DNA from: Roseimaritima multifibrata | GTDB lineage: Bacteria; Planctomycetota; Planctomycetia; Pirellulales; Pirellulaceae | Reading direction: 5' to 3' | Assembly (NCBI RefSeq): GCF_007741495.1 | Contig: NZ_CP036262.1 | Coordinates: 2,790,001 to 2,854,000, forward strand | Length of the DNA stretch: 64,000 bases | Part shown: positions 1 through 9,354 of the stretch, piece after piece | How the letters are laid out: every line of letters starts with the position of its first letter | Numbering within the stretch: the stretch's first letter is position 1 | The notes under the pieces: generated by a model | Told to the model about the DNA's origin: nothing | What the model saw: only the letters and a program-made list of their open reading frames with translations | Database searches by the model: none | Position numbers and translations under genes: made by a program

Positions 1-1
1 G

Positions 2-697
2 AAGTTGAAGTACCCGTTTAAGTACGACGAGAACTTCGACGGCATTTTGCAGCAGCATGCCATCAGTGAATTGTGCGACGTCACACGTGAGATGGATACG
101 TATATCACGGTAGGCGTAGGGCAGCATCAAATGTGGGCGGCTCAGTTCTATCAGTTCACCAAACCACGAACCTGGCACAGCAGTAGTGGTCTGGGAACGA
201 TGGGCTTTGGTTTGCCCGCAGCGATGGGCGTCCAAGCGGCACATCCGAACTCGTTGGTGGTTGATATCGACGGAGACGGAAGTTTCCAAATGAACATCCA
301 GGAACTGGCGACCTGCTTCTGCGAAGAATTGCCGGTCAAGGTTCTGCTGTTGAATAATCAGCACCTTGGGATGGTTGTTCAGTGGGAAGACCGGTTCATG
401 GATCGCAATCGAGCCCACACTTATCTAGGCCCAATCCATCACGAAGAAGCTAGCGGGAAAAGCGACGCCGATCCGTTTGCCTATGCCGAAGAACGCTATC
501 CCGACTTTGTCGGAATCGCCAAAGCCTACGGTTGTGGGGCAGCAACGATTCGTCGCAAAGCCGATTTGCGGGATGCCTATAAAGAAATGATTGAACACAA
601 AGGGCCTTACCTCTTGGATGTTCAGGTTCCTTATCAAGAACATGTGTTGCCAATGATCCCAGGTGGTCATACCGTCGACGACATGATTCTGGAATAA
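2..697 (+). CDS. ilvB: Acetolactate synthase large subunit, C-terminal part (5' end outside window)
   Basis: This is the C-terminal ~231 residues of a thiamine-diphosphate-dependent acetolactate synthase catalytic subunit, the first step of valine, leucine and isoleucine synthesis. The ThDP/Mg-binding segment is visible as [12 protein letters not shown] followed by [14 protein letters not shown], and the preceding [11 protein letters not shown] stretch is typical of the family. The frame is open to the left edge, so the true start lies upstream; the TTG at position 5 is only an internal codon. It ends at TAA 695-697, followed by a hairpin terminator. Family assignment is secure; acetolactate synthase is preferred over other ThDP enzymes because of the [17 protein letters not shown] segment, as in plant-like AHAS. 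Confidence 0.93.
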   Translation, partial: KLKYPFKYDENFDGILQQHAISELCDVTREMDTYITVGVGQHQMWAAQFYQFTKPRTWHSSSGLGTMGFGLPAAMGVQAAHPNSLVVDIDGDGSFQMNIQELATCFCEELPVKVLLLNNQHLGMVVQWEDRFMDRNRAHTYLGPIHHEEASGKSDADPFAYAEERYPDFVGIAKAYGCGAATIRRKADLRDAYKEMIEHKGPYLLDVQVPYQEHVLPMIPGGHTVDDMILE

Positions 698-731
698 ACA
701 ACGCATCGCTGAATAGCGAGTGAACAAAACG

Positions 732-763
732 AAACCCGGTGACCAAGTTCGCCGGGTTTTTTC
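732..763 (+). terminator. Rho-independent terminator of ilvB
   Basis: The arms AACCCGG and CCGGGTT enclose a short loop, with partial pairing continuing inwards (GGTGA/TCGCC), and a run of six T follows. It lies ~35 bases after the ilvB stop codon. Confidence 0.8.
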
Positions 764-796
764 GTGCCTGGAACGAGTGGGGAATCCAACTTAGCT

Positions 797-2420
797 TCGC
801 CTTTCGGGATGTGCGATTTATTAATAAAGAAAGTCTGGCTCCCCTCGCCCCTAAGCGAGCTCTTTGGGGCGGAAGAAATCTCTGCTAGCTCATTGCGTGA
901 TCTCTGCCTCTTTTTTTGATTTAGAGGAGCTCGCTTGGGGGAGAGGGGCTGGGGGGGGGGGGGAGATTTCCAGGCGGCGATTTTGCAGCGAAGACGCAGT
1001 GAACGCCTCGGATTTCAAGCGGTTATGCCACGCCTTGCCCAGCGCTGTCGGCCCCTCTCCCCCAGCCCCTCTCCCCAAAAACAAGCCTTTGAATCGACCT
1101 TAATTGAATTAGCTGGCGAACCGTTGATCCGGTATCAAACCTGTTTTAAGCGAACTTGTTTTGAGGGTGAGGGGAGCCAGACTTTCTTCATGTATAGATC
1201 TCATCGCCTTTCGGGACGTGCGATTTATTAATAAAGACAGTCTGGCTCCCCTCGCCCCTAAGCGAGCTCTTTGTTGCGGAAGAAATCTCTGCTAGCTCAT
1301 TGCGTGATCTCTGCCTCTTTTTTTGATTTAGTGGAGCTCGCTTGGGGGAGAGGGGCTGGGGGAGAGGGGGAGATTTCCAGGCGGCGATTTTGCAGCGAAG
1401 ACGCAGTGAACGCCTCGGATTTCAAGCGGTTATGCCACGCCTTGCCCAGCGCTGTCGGCCCCTCTCCCCCAGCCCCTCTCCCCAAAAACAAGCCTCTGAA
1501 ACGTACTTTATTTGAACTAGCTGGCGAACCGTTGATCCAGTATCAAACCTGTTTTAAGCGAACTTGTTTTGAGGGCGAGGGGAGCCAGACTTTCTTCATA
1601 TATAGATCTCATCGCCTTTCGGGACGTGCGATTTATTAATAAAGACAGTCTGGCTCCCCTCGCCCCTAAGCGAGCTCTTTGTTGCGGAAGAAATCTCTGC
1701 TAGCTCATTGCGTGATCTCTGCCTCTTTTTTTGATTTAGTGGAGCTCGCTTGGGGAAGAGGGGCTGGGGGAGAGGGGGAGATTTCCAGGCGGCGATTTTG
1801 CAGCGAAGACGCAGTGAACGCCTCGGATTTCAAGCGGTTATGCCACGCCTTGCCCAGCGCTGTCGGCCCCTCTCCCCCAGCCCCTCTCCCCAAATACAAG
1901 CCTTTGAATCGACCTTAATTGAATTAGCTGGCGAACCGTTGATCCGGTATCAAACCGGTTTTAAGCGAGCTTGTTTTGAGGGCGAGGGGAGCCAGACTTT
2001 CTTCATATATAGATCTCATCGCCTCTCGGGACGTGCGATTTATTAATAAAGACAGTCTGGCTCCCCTCGCCCCTAAGCGAGCTCTTTGTTGCGGAAGAAA
2101 TCTCTGCTAGCTCATTGCGTGATCTCTGCCTCTTTTTTTGATTTAGTGGAGCTCGCTTGGGGGAGAGGGGCTGGGGGAGAGGGGGAGATTTTCAGGCGGC
2201 GATTTTGCAGCGAAGACGCAGTGAACGCCTCGGATTTCAAGCGGTTATGCCACGCCTTGCCCAGCGCTGTCGGCCCCTCTCCCCCAGCCCCTCTCCCCAA
2301 AAACAAGCCTTTGAATCGACCTTAATTGAATTAGCTGGCGAACCGTTGATCCAGTATCAAACCTGTTTTAAGCGAACTTGTTTTGAGGGTGAGGGGAGCC
2401 AGACTTTCTTCACTTATAAA
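797..2420. repeat. Four tandem copies of a ~407-bp palindromic repeat
   Basis: The junction motif CGATTTATTAATAAAGA begins at 814, 1221, 1629 and 2036, giving periods of 407, 408 and 407 bp. Copies are nearly identical and differ by scattered substitutions; copy 1 has a longer poly-G run around 950-962. Each copy starts with AGTCTGGCTCCCCTCGCCC and ends with its reverse complement, so each has ~19-bp terminal inverted repeats. Inside are a second inverted pair (AGCGAGCTC/GAGCTCGCT) and a third (CTGGGGGAGAGG-type against CCTCTCCCCCAG-type). Both strands hold short open frames, but these only follow the repeat and look non-coding. Copy 4 loses similarity at about 2415. It resembles a non-autonomous MITE-like or REP-like element amplified by tandem duplication. 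Confidence 0.92.
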
Positions 2421-2456
2421 TCGCACGTCTCGGAGCGACGCGGCTACGGTTATTGG

Positions 2457-3206
2457 TTACTTCGGATTTGGCGATCCGTTCTTTGTATTGCTTCGGCGGA
2501 TGTCGACAACGACGCCTGGCCAGAGCACCTCGGAAGCCTCCTCAAGATTGGTATCGCCTAACAACTTGAAAGGTAGTTCGCCGTTTTTTGCTAGTTTCTG
2601 TAACTCTTCGATAGTCGATTTTTGGGTGCAGCAGATCAGACAGCTGCCTGCTCTGGTTAGATGATTTTCCAAGCCATCTAGCAATGCGACCAAACGGGCG
2701 GTCCGGTCGCTCTCTTCTAAATCAACGTCGGCCAGAATCAAAATCCGGTCAAAGCTTTCGTCCGGCTTGATCCCCGCGTAGGGCTGGGCGGGGTCGTTGG
2801 ATCCCAGGCGGACCGAAACGATTCTATCTTGGTATAAACTGGCCGCGTTGTAGCGAGCGCAGGCGACGGCCGCCGGATTGCCGTCGGTGGCAACGACCTT
2901 GGACGCGCCTTGTTGACTTGAGTAGATCGCCAGCAGTCCGGTCCCCGTCTGGATTTCCAGCACGGTTCGCTGCGAGACCAACTCGTCCTTCTTAATCAGC
3001 TCACGAACGGTTTGGGTTGCTTCTGCGTTCCATGGAACCGTTTCGAATTGTTGGAATTCGCCTCCGAAGACCTCATCGACTTGCCAACTCTGGACGACTT
3101 GGTAGTCGTAATCCAAATCTTTGCGGACCGGTTGTCGGCAGGCGGCAACCAGTAGCAGTCCAATAAACAGAGCGACCAAGATGCTTGGGGGCGTTTTATG
3201 GGGCAT
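2457..3206 (-). CDS. Lipoprotein with class I SAM-dependent methyltransferase fold
   Basis: The 249-residue product starts with a lipoprotein signal: a hydrophobic stretch at residues 9-20, then LLVAAC with the lipidated Cys at 23. The body is a Rossmann-type methyltransferase resembling the PrmA/L11-methyltransferase group. Motif I is VLEIQTGTG at about 82-90, with an acidic motif II residue in VVATDGN near 108 and a later [13 protein letters not shown] strand. Motif I has Gln where most family members have a small or acidic residue. The start overlaps the end of fabI by 11 bp, so it is probably the third gene of a fabZ-fabI operon. An exported SAM methyltransferase is odd because SAM is cytoplasmic; the substrate is unknown. 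It may be a catalytically inactive relative. Confidence 0.75.
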   Translation of the reverse strand: MPHKTPPSILVALFIGLLLVAACRQPVRKDLDYDYQVVQSWQVDEVFGGEFQQFETVPWNAEATQTVRELIKKDELVSQRTVLEIQTGTGLLAIYSSQQGASKVVATDGNPAAVACARYNAASLYQDRIVSVRLGSNDPAQPYAGIKPDESFDRILILADVDLEESDRTARLVALLDGLENHLTRAGSCLICCTQKSTIEELQKLAKNGELPFKLLGDTNLEEASEVLWPGVVVDIRRSNTKNGSPNPK

Positions 3207-4020
3207 CCATCACCTTCTGAATGACATTTGCATCGAAGTAGTTGGTCGACATACCAGCATCGACCACAATTCCTTGGGCGGTAATCCCCGACGATCTTGG
3301 GCTGAGCAAGAACGTTGCCGTCGAGGCGACTTCGTCGGTTGTTATCGCTTCGCCGCGGGGGATGACCTGTTCGGCGTACAGATAGGCATCGACGTAACCA
3401 GGGATTCCGGCAGATGCGCTGGTCTTCAGCAGGCCGGCCGAAACGGCGTTGAAGCGGACTTTGGAAAACCGGCTGAACGATTTGGTTAGGAAAGCTAGTG
3501 AGGATTCAAGTGCGGCCTTGATCGGAGCCATATAGCCGTAGCTTTCACTCGCCATCCTGGTCGTGCTGATTCCGATCGTCACGACGCTGGCATCGGGAGC
3601 AAACACGTTTTTCAGAGCATTGCAGACCGCGGTCAGCGAAAAACATGAAATGTCCATCGCTTGCAGGAACGCCGTGCGATTCGTTTCATGGAAAGGTTTG
3701 ATTCCCTCGCTGTAATCGGCAAACGCGATCGAGTGAACGAACCCAGCCAACGGGACAGCGTCTTCCGCAAGCGTTGCTGCCAATTGCTCAATTTGCTCGG
3801 GGACTTCCACATCGCAGACCAAGATTCGGTCATTCGCCAACAGCTTGGCCAGCGATTCGCGGCGTTGTTCGCTGCGGACGCTGAACAGGACTTCGGCACC
3901 GGCTTGTTGCAGTTGGACCGCGATCTTGTAGGCCACGCTTTTTTTGTTGGCCACTCCCATCACGAGAAAACGTTTGCCCGCGACCTGCAAAAAATCGGCG
4001 GGGGTGGAAGCGTGCGTCAT
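3196..4020 (-). CDS. fabI: Enoyl-[acyl-carrier-protein] reductase (NADH)
   Basis: This 274-residue short-chain dehydrogenase-type enzyme performs the last reduction of each fatty-acid elongation cycle. The FabI-type nucleotide-binding segment [14 protein letters not shown] lies at about 21-34. The catalytic Tyr-x6-Lys pair is Y161/K168 in [12 protein letters not shown], and a C-terminal [14 protein letters not shown] precedes a short tail. It sits 24 bp downstream of fabZ on the same strand and overlaps the following lipoprotein methyltransferase gene. Length and motifs are normal for FabI, which is the triclosan and isoniazid target family. Confidence 0.93.
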   Translation of the reverse strand: MTHASTPADFLQVAGKRFLVMGVANKKSVAYKIAVQLQQAGAEVLFSVRSEQRRESLAKLLANDRILVCDVEVPEQIEQLAATLAEDAVPLAGFVHSIAFADYSEGIKPFHETNRTAFLQAMDISCFSLTAVCNALKNVFAPDASVVTIGISTTRMASESYGYMAPIKAALESSLAFLTKSFSRFSKVRFNAVSAGLLKTSASAGIPGYVDAYLYAEQVIPRGEAITTDEVASTATFLLSPRSSGITAQGIVVDAGMSTNYFDANVIQKVMDAP

Positions 4021-4044
4021 TTGTGGCAGTCTTGTAATGGTGTG

Positions 4045-4473
4045 TTAGTTGGGAAGGTGGACCGTGCAGGCGAAATCCAATCGAGCCGCAAGTTTACCCT
4101 GCAATTTGACCTGCCCGGTCAAAAAGAACGCGTTTGCAACCCGCTCGTTTAGCGTTACGTGGATCTCAATGCTGTCTCCAGGAGTCACCATCCGTTTGAA
4201 TTTGACATTGTCCGCTCGGGTGGCCAGTGGGACCGCGCCCTTACCCCCTGGGGCGACATGGCTTAGCAGAATCGCCCCCGCCTGCATGCAGCTTTCGCAC
4301 AAGATCACGCCGGGGACGATCGGTTGACCAGGGAAGTGCCCTTGGAAAAAAAATTCATCCGCATGAAACGTTTTGACGCAAACGATGCTGTTTTCAGTTC
4401 GCGATTCAATGCGATCAAGCAGCAACATGGGGGAGCGATGCGGGATCGCGGCTTCAATTTCCTCAATGGACAT
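4045..4473 (-). CDS. fabZ: 3-hydroxyacyl-[acyl-carrier-protein] dehydratase
   Basis: This 142-residue hot-dog fold protein catalyses dehydration of 3-hydroxyacyl-ACP in fatty-acid elongation. The catalytic His46 in GHFPGQPIVPG and Glu60 in LCESCMQAG have the 14-residue spacing of FabZ. The reading frame is open for 35 codons further upstream, but the ATG at 4473 gives the normal FabZ N-terminus (IPHRSPMLLLDRI starts at residue 10), so I chose it. The next gene, fabI, begins 24 bp downstream, making a compact fatty-acid operon. No clear Shine-Dalgarno site is seen. Confidence 0.92.
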   Translation of the reverse strand: MSIEEIEAAIPHRSPMLLLDRIESRTENSIVCVKTFHADEFFFQGHFPGQPIVPGVILCESCMQAGAILLSHVAPGGKGAVPLATRADNVKFKRMVTPGDSIEIHVTLNERVANAFFLTGQVKLQGKLAARLDFACTVHLPN

Positions 4474-4789
4474 GAATGACTCGACGAGTGAAGGGACTTG
4501 AATCGCCCTCAGTTTAGGCGACCCCGAGCAGATCTCCCAGCAGGCTGGTTGGATTGGGGGGAAACCGAACGGATTCAATTGATTTCGGACGCAAGCCTGC
4601 GGCGATGGTCGGTGTGCAATGCGCTGGTTTTACGAGGTGCGTCCGGTTGGTTTGCCCATCCCGCCGACCGCGATCCGATCGACTCCAGGCTGGTTATCAA
4701 ACGATCACCGGGGCATAATCTACGCATGTCCCTTAAGACCGGACATCTACAAATCAATTACCCAAGTTCTTTCGACAGCGGTCAGACCG
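4474..4789. other. Divergent intergenic region, fabZ / larA-like gene
   Basis: This 316-bp stretch separates the divergent fabZ and larA-like genes and must hold both promoters. A CATAAT hexamer at 4714-4719 could be the -10 of the larA-like gene, but I see no good -35. Short frames cross the region without protein-like features. Confidence 0.5.
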
Positions 4790-6070
4790 ATGACAATCTA
4801 CTTTGCTGAGGGTTCGGCGACGACCGACCTATCCACCGAGGACATTCGTGCCGCGCTGAAGAAGACGTTTGATGCGATTTCAATACCTAAAAAGGCGCTG
4901 ATCCTTCCGCCCGACTACTCCCGTTTGCCCAGTCGATCTGGCGAAATCACGGCGCTCACGCATGAACTGCTTGGCGACCGGATTACCGACATCATGCCCG
5001 CCTTGGGAACACATGATCCGATGTCCGATGCTCAGATCGCTGACATGTTCCCCGGAGTTCCTCGTAATCTGTTTCGTGAGCACCGGTGGCGTGACGATGT
5101 GGTGACTCTGGGACATGTGCCGGCTGACTTTGTTGGGGAAGTGACCGAAGGTTTGTATCCGAAACCGTGGCCAGCACAGGTCAACCAGATGCTTCGCGAT
5201 GGGGGCCATGATCTGATTTTCTCGATCGGACAAGTCGTTCCTCATGAGGTCATCGGAATGGCGAATTACAACAAGAATGTGTTCGTCGGAACCGGCGGGA
5301 AAGATGGTATCAACGAGAGTCATTTCTTGAGTGCTGTCTATGGCATGGAACGAACCATGGGCCAGGCCAACACGCCGCTACGCAAAATTCTGAATTACGC
5401 TCAGGATAAATTTTGCCAAGATATGCCGCTGTTGTACGCGTTAACGGTGATTGAAGAGGATCACGCGAACCAGCGACTGATCACCCGTGGGCTGTTCATC
5501 GGCGATGATCACGAAACCTTCTTCACCGCAGCAAAATTATCGTACGAAGTGAACTTCACGCATCTGGATAAAGCTCCGAAACATGTCGTTGCTTATTTGG
5601 ATCCGAAGGAATTCACGACAACATGGCTTGGAAATAAATCGATCTATCGGACGCGAATGGCGATCGCTACGGGCGGCCGGTTAACGGTTTTGGCTCCGGC
5701 GGTTAAACGATTTGGCGAAGACAAGCAAATTGACGTGCTGATTAGAAAGTACGGATACCGAACGACTCCAGAAGTGATGAAAGCTTTTGAAGAAAACGAA
5801 GATTTGGCTGCGAATCCCTCGGCCGCTGCCCACCTGATCCACGGTTCTTCGGAAGGACGCTTTGAAATCGTTTATGGTGCGGGCCAATTGACTCGCGAAG
5901 AAGTTGAAGGGGTTGGCTACCAATATGGAGATATCGATTCTTTGATGAAACAATATCCTCCCGAGGAACTTGTGGATGGGTGGAATCCTGATCGTGGCGA
6001 TGGTCCGTTCTACTTCGTCCGCAATCCGGCCCTTGGTTTGTGGGAAGCCCCTGCAGCGGAACGTCAGTAA
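4790..6070 (+). CDS. LarA-family protein (nickel-pincer lactate racemase-like)
   Basis: The 426-residue protein matches the LarA/DUF2088 family, in which a nickel-pincer nucleotide bound to a lysine catalyses racemisation or epimerisation of 2-hydroxy acids by hydride transfer. Visible landmarks are ALGTHDPM (His75), VVPHEVIGM (His152) and VGTGGKDGI (Lys171, candidate cofactor-anchoring lysine). The frame is open upstream, but ATG 4790 begins the conserved domain. Substrate cannot be read from sequence: family members act on lactate, malate, aryl-lactates or sugar acids. No larB/larC/larE cofactor genes lie in the window. The SDR gene downstream on the same strand hints at a hydroxy-acid or sugar-acid pathway. 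Confidence 0.8.
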   Translation: MTIYFAEGSATTDLSTEDIRAALKKTFDAISIPKKALILPPDYSRLPSRSGEITALTHELLGDRITDIMPALGTHDPMSDAQIADMFPGVPRNLFREHRWRDDVVTLGHVPADFVGEVTEGLYPKPWPAQVNQMLRDGGHDLIFSIGQVVPHEVIGMANYNKNVFVGTGGKDGINESHFLSAVYGMERTMGQANTPLRKILNYAQDKFCQDMPLLYALTVIEEDHANQRLITRGLFIGDDHETFFTAAKLSYEVNFTHLDKAPKHVVAYLDPKEFTTTWLGNKSIYRTRMAIATGGRLTVLAPAVKRFGEDKQIDVLIRKYGYRTTPEVMKAFEENEDLAANPSAAAHLIHGSSEGRFEIVYGAGQLTREEVEGVGYQYGDIDSLMKQYPPEELVDGWNPDRGDGPFYFVRNPALGLWEAPAAERQ

Positions 6071-6184
6071 CATTCGCGTTATCGATTTCCTGGCGGTTTG
6101 GGCGAAGTCCGTAAAGCCCTTAAAGCCCTTTTTGTTGGTCGCTTGTCTCAAACGGCGATCTATTCCATTCTTTTTGGTGAAGCT

Positions 6185-6994
6185 GTGAGTGCTACTTCTA
6201 AAGATTTGTTTCGGCTGGACGGTCAGACTGCATTGATCACCGGTGGGACGCAGGGGGTCGGAAAAGAGATTGCGTTGGCCATCGCTCGGGCGGGAGCCAA
6301 TGTCGTGATCCACGGCTTGGAAGAAAACGAAGCGGCGATCGAAACGCGTGACCAGTGCCGTCAGTTTGGAAATCAAGCCGAACTGGTGTCGATCGATCTT
6401 GCGGGCCCGCAGCCGGAAGTTACCGCTCGCTTGCTGAGTAAGATCGAGCAGACCGGATTGACGGTCGATCTGTTGGTCAATAATGCAGGTGTCTTTATCG
6501 ATCAGCCGTTCCTGGAAATGGAGCCAGAGCGATTCGAGAAAACGCTGCAGATCAATGTGGCGGCCGGTTACCATCTGACGCAGGCTTACGCACGGCGCTG
6601 GGTGGAATCGAAGACCGCGGGCCGAGTCCTGTTCACGGGATCGATCAACGGGATTCTTGCCGAGCCCGATCATGTGGCGTATGACTGCAGCAAAGGAGCG
6701 GTCGCAGCGATGGTTCGGTCTCTGTGCGTGGCGCTTGCACCGCATCAAATCCGAGTCAATTCGATGGCTCCAGGGTTGGTGCGAACCCCGCTGACCAATT
6801 CGGCAATTGATAACCCAGCGTTTGAATCGTGGATGCAGCTGCACACGCCAAGCGGAGAGATACCGCCTGCAGAAGTTTGTGGGCCCGCAGCCGTTTTCTT
6901 GTTAAGCGATGCAGCCAGACACATCCACGGTCAGACTCTATTGGTCGATGGCGGAATGAGCGTCTGGCAGCAACCCGATATGCCAAATAACTGA
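6185..6994 (+). CDS. Short-chain dehydrogenase/reductase (SDR), classical type
   Basis: The 269-residue classical SDR has the NAD(P)-binding TGGTQGVG at 19-26, NNAG at 99-102, a Ser in FTGSING near 152 and the catalytic Tyr166/Lys170 (YDCSK). The C-terminal LLVDGGMS is also typical. GTG 6185 is chosen because it gives the standard N-terminus; 29 in-frame codons upstream look unrelated to the family. It starts 114 bp after the larA-like gene and may be co-transcribed. Similar proteins include gluconate 5-dehydrogenases and 3-oxoacyl-ACP reductases; the exact substrate is unclear. Confidence 0.85.
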   Translation: MSATSKDLFRLDGQTALITGGTQGVGKEIALAIARAGANVVIHGLEENEAAIETRDQCRQFGNQAELVSIDLAGPQPEVTARLLSKIEQTGLTVDLLVNNAGVFIDQPFLEMEPERFEKTLQINVAAGYHLTQAYARRWVESKTAGRVLFTGSINGILAEPDHVAYDCSKGAVAAMVRSLCVALAPHQIRVNSMAPGLVRTPLTNSAIDNPAFESWMQLHTPSGEIPPAEVCGPAAVFLLSDAARHIHGQTLLVDGGMSVWQQPDMPNN

Positions 6995-7167
6995 CCACAT
7001 GCCAAACCGCTGACCACCGAGCGAGCTTCGCCTTGCTCAAGAATTCCATTCCTGAGTTCTGCTCCGGCCACATTTTGTTATGGTTTGTCATAGAATGGCT
7101 TGGCTTACCTACCGCGTCGGTTTGTCCGTGTTTAAACCGCTCGCGGTAACCCTTTTCTGACAGAACT

Positions 7168-8328
7168 CTATTTCGCCGAAACAGAAATCTTGTCGACCGG
7201 TTCGCCTCGAGTCCAGGTCGCGAAATGATTTGGGTCGCGGTGAACTTCGTGATAAGTCGTGTCCCGTTCGACAGGTTTGCGACCGGTCTCGCTGATCAGA
7301 TGTCGGATTTGGTCGACACTGAGGAATTCAGGCGTCGTTGCTCCGGCATCGTGATAGATCAATTCGTGACGAACGGTACCGTCAATATCGTCGGCACCGT
7401 ACTGGAGCGCGGTTTGAGCGGTACCCAGGCCTAACATGATCCAGTAGGCCTTGATGTGCTGGATGTTGTCCAGCATCAAGCGGCTGACCGCCATGGTCCG
7501 CAGGTCCATGATTGCCGAAGGCTTTTTTAGATGGTCTAGTTTTGTATTTTCCGGGTGGAAGGCAAGCGGAATGAAAACTTGGAAGCCTCCGGTCTGGTCT
7601 TGCAGTTCTCGCAGACGCATCAGGTGATCGATGCGATGGTAGGCTTTTTCCAGATGCCCATACAGCATCGTGCAGTTGGTGCGAAGTCCGATCTCATGGG
7701 CCGTGCGATGGATGTCCAGCCAAGCATGTGTGTTGGCTTTATGTTCGCACAACTGGTCGCGGATTTCGGGATGGAAAATTTCCGCGCCACCGCCGGGCAT
7801 GCTTCCAAGCCCCGCTTCTCGCATGTCCTCCAGGACCCACTGGACGCTCTTTTTGGTTTGGAATTCAAACCAATTGATCTCAACAGCCGTCCAAGCCTTG
7901 AGGTCGATCTGCGGGTAGTTGGAATTTAGCAGCGAAATCAGATTCCGGTACCATTCGTAGGGACGTTGGTGGTGCAGGCCGCCGACGATATGCATTTCGG
8001 TGCAGCCGTTTTCGGTCGCTTCTTTGCCGCGTGCCAGGATCTGTTCGTCGGTCATCGCATACCCCTTCGGGTCGCGTAGGTCCGATCGGAAAGCACAAAA
8101 CCGGCAGCGGTAGACGCAAACGTTGGTTGGATTCAGATGGGTGTTGATATTGTAGTAACCCAAATTTCCATTTTTGCGTTCCCGCACAAGGTTGGCCAAT
8201 GCGCCGACCTCTTGTAGCGGGACCTGGGGATCCTCGAGGAAGAGGCCGTCGTCCATCGTCAGCCGCTCTTCGGATTCAACCTTGTCACGGATTTCGCGAA
8301 AGCGGGCGTTCAGTTCAGTCTGGTTCAT
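7168..8328 (-). CDS. mqnE: Aminofutalosine synthase, radical SAM
   Basis: This 386-residue radical SAM enzyme joins the futalosine route to menaquinone, adding a SAM-derived adenosyl radical to 3-(1-carboxyvinyl)oxybenzoate. The cluster-binding CxxxCxxC is C71, C75 and C78 (CVYRCRFC), preceded by HLNPTNV. MHIVGGLHH and a C-terminal TAQTALQYGADDIDGT are characteristic of the MqnE/MqnC group; MqnE is preferred over MqnC by the VGGLH motif. It is the last gene of a minus-strand cluster with menG, ubiX and ubiA, 45 bp after ubiA, which supports the menaquinone role. Confidence 0.9.
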   Translation of the reverse strand: MNQTELNARFREIRDKVESEERLTMDDGLFLEDPQVPLQEVGALANLVRERKNGNLGYYNINTHLNPTNVCVYRCRFCAFRSDLRDPKGYAMTDEQILARGKEATENGCTEMHIVGGLHHQRPYEWYRNLISLLNSNYPQIDLKAWTAVEINWFEFQTKKSVQWVLEDMREAGLGSMPGGGAEIFHPEIRDQLCEHKANTHAWLDIHRTAHEIGLRTNCTMLYGHLEKAYHRIDHLMRLRELQDQTGGFQVFIPLAFHPENTKLDHLKKPSAIMDLRTMAVSRLMLDNIQHIKAYWIMLGLGTAQTALQYGADDIDGTVRHELIYHDAGATTPEFLSVDQIRHLISETGRKPVERDTTYHEVHRDPNHFATWTRGEPVDKISVSAK

Positions 8329-8373
8329 GATTTCGTAGCAAGCGAAAAAACGGAAACGGTGGTGGTGACGGGG

Positions 8374-9354
8374 TTAGATAACCCAACAGTCGATACCGGC
8401 TGCAATCAACAGCACGATACTAATGACTGCGTTGACATTGAAAAAGGCGTCGTTGACTCGTTGAAGATCGTCCGGTTTGACCAAACGGTGTTCATAGATC
8501 AGTAAAGCGGCGATCAATCCAATTGCCCCGTAATACAGGACACCTAGACCTAAACCGTTGGTTGTCTGTGGAAGTAACAGCAGCGCGAAGATCATCAGCA
8601 TGTGTAAGCAGGCGGCGACATGGAGCGCTCGACGTGCTCCCAAGCGGGCAGGGATGCTCCGCAGCCCTACATGACGATCAAAAGTTTCGTCCTGGCAAGC
8701 GTAAATAATGTCGAATCCCGTGACCCAGAGGGCAACGGCAATCGCCAGCACCACCGACGGCATCCATTCAGCGGGGGCCGCCAATAGGCTTTCTCCGCGA
8801 ATGGCAACCCACACGCAGATCGGGGCCAAGCTGAGTGCGATCCCCAGCCAAAGGTGCGCCAAAGACGTAAATCGCTTTGCCAGGCTATAGCCACAAAGGA
8901 AGATCAGAACGGGGACCGAAGCGGCCAGCGGTAGCCAGTTGGGCAAAAATAATCCGCAAGATGCGATAAAGCCGACGGCGCAAAATAGAGTGAAACCAAT
9001 CACCTCGGCTCGGGAAAGCAGGCCCGCTGGCAGGTGGCGGCCAGCGGTTCGCGGGTTGGCCGCATCGTACGTCTGATCGACCAGCCGATTAAAAGCCATC
9101 GCGGCACTACGAGCGAACACCATGCAGAGGATCAACCCGATCGCCGTCCACCAGGTAATCGTAACTTGGGTCCCGTCCGCAAGCGGCAAGCGAAGCGCCA
9201 GCAGGGCGGCTAGGCAAGCGAACGGGAGGGCGAAGATGGTATGGCTGAACCGGATCAATTCCAGCAGTCGGCGTGCACGCTGGCCAGTGGTGATCGATGT
9301 TGAATTGACGGGTTTGCCGGAAAGGGCAGGGGGGACGTTCATTCGTTTTTCCAC
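8374..9354 (-). CDS. UbiA-family prenyltransferase (menaquinone pathway, MqnP-like)
   Basis: The 326-residue integral membrane protein has about eight or nine hydrophobic segments. The first Asp-rich site is NRLVDQTYD (N89, D93, D97) and the second is DETFDRHVG, as in 4-hydroxybenzoate polyprenyltransferases. In futalosine-pathway organisms this enzyme prenylates the 1,4-dihydroxy-6-naphthoate ring. Neighbours ubiX, menG and mqnE support that role over ubiquinone synthesis. Its start overlaps the end of the ubiX gene by 16 bp, suggesting translational coupling. ATG 9342 is an equally plausible start. Confidence 0.87.
   Translation of the reverse strand: MEKRMNVPPALSGKPVNSTSITTGQRARRLLELIRFSHTIFALPFACLAALLALRLPLADGTQVTITWWTAIGLILCMVFARSAAMAFNRLVDQTYDAANPRTAGRHLPAGLLSRAEVIGFTLFCAVGFIASCGLFLPNWLPLAASVPVLIFLCGYSLAKRFTSLAHLWLGIALSLAPICVWVAIRGESLLAAPAEWMPSVVLAIAVALWVTGFDIIYACQDETFDRHVGLRSIPARLGARRALHVAACLHMLMIFALLLLPQTTNGLGLGVLYYGAIGLIAALLIYEHRLVKPDDLQRVNDAFFNVNAVISIVLLIAAGIDCWVI

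Noticed and set aside
864-2561. Repeated short open frames (64-134 residues) on both strands of the tandem array
   Set aside because: They recur only because the DNA repeats; the products are low-complexity and end at repeat boundaries, and G/C palindromes leave both strands open.
5681-6844. 387-residue open frame on the minus strand
   Set aside because: It lies entirely opposite the larA-like and SDR genes, and its sequence shows no fold or motif; it is an antisense shadow.
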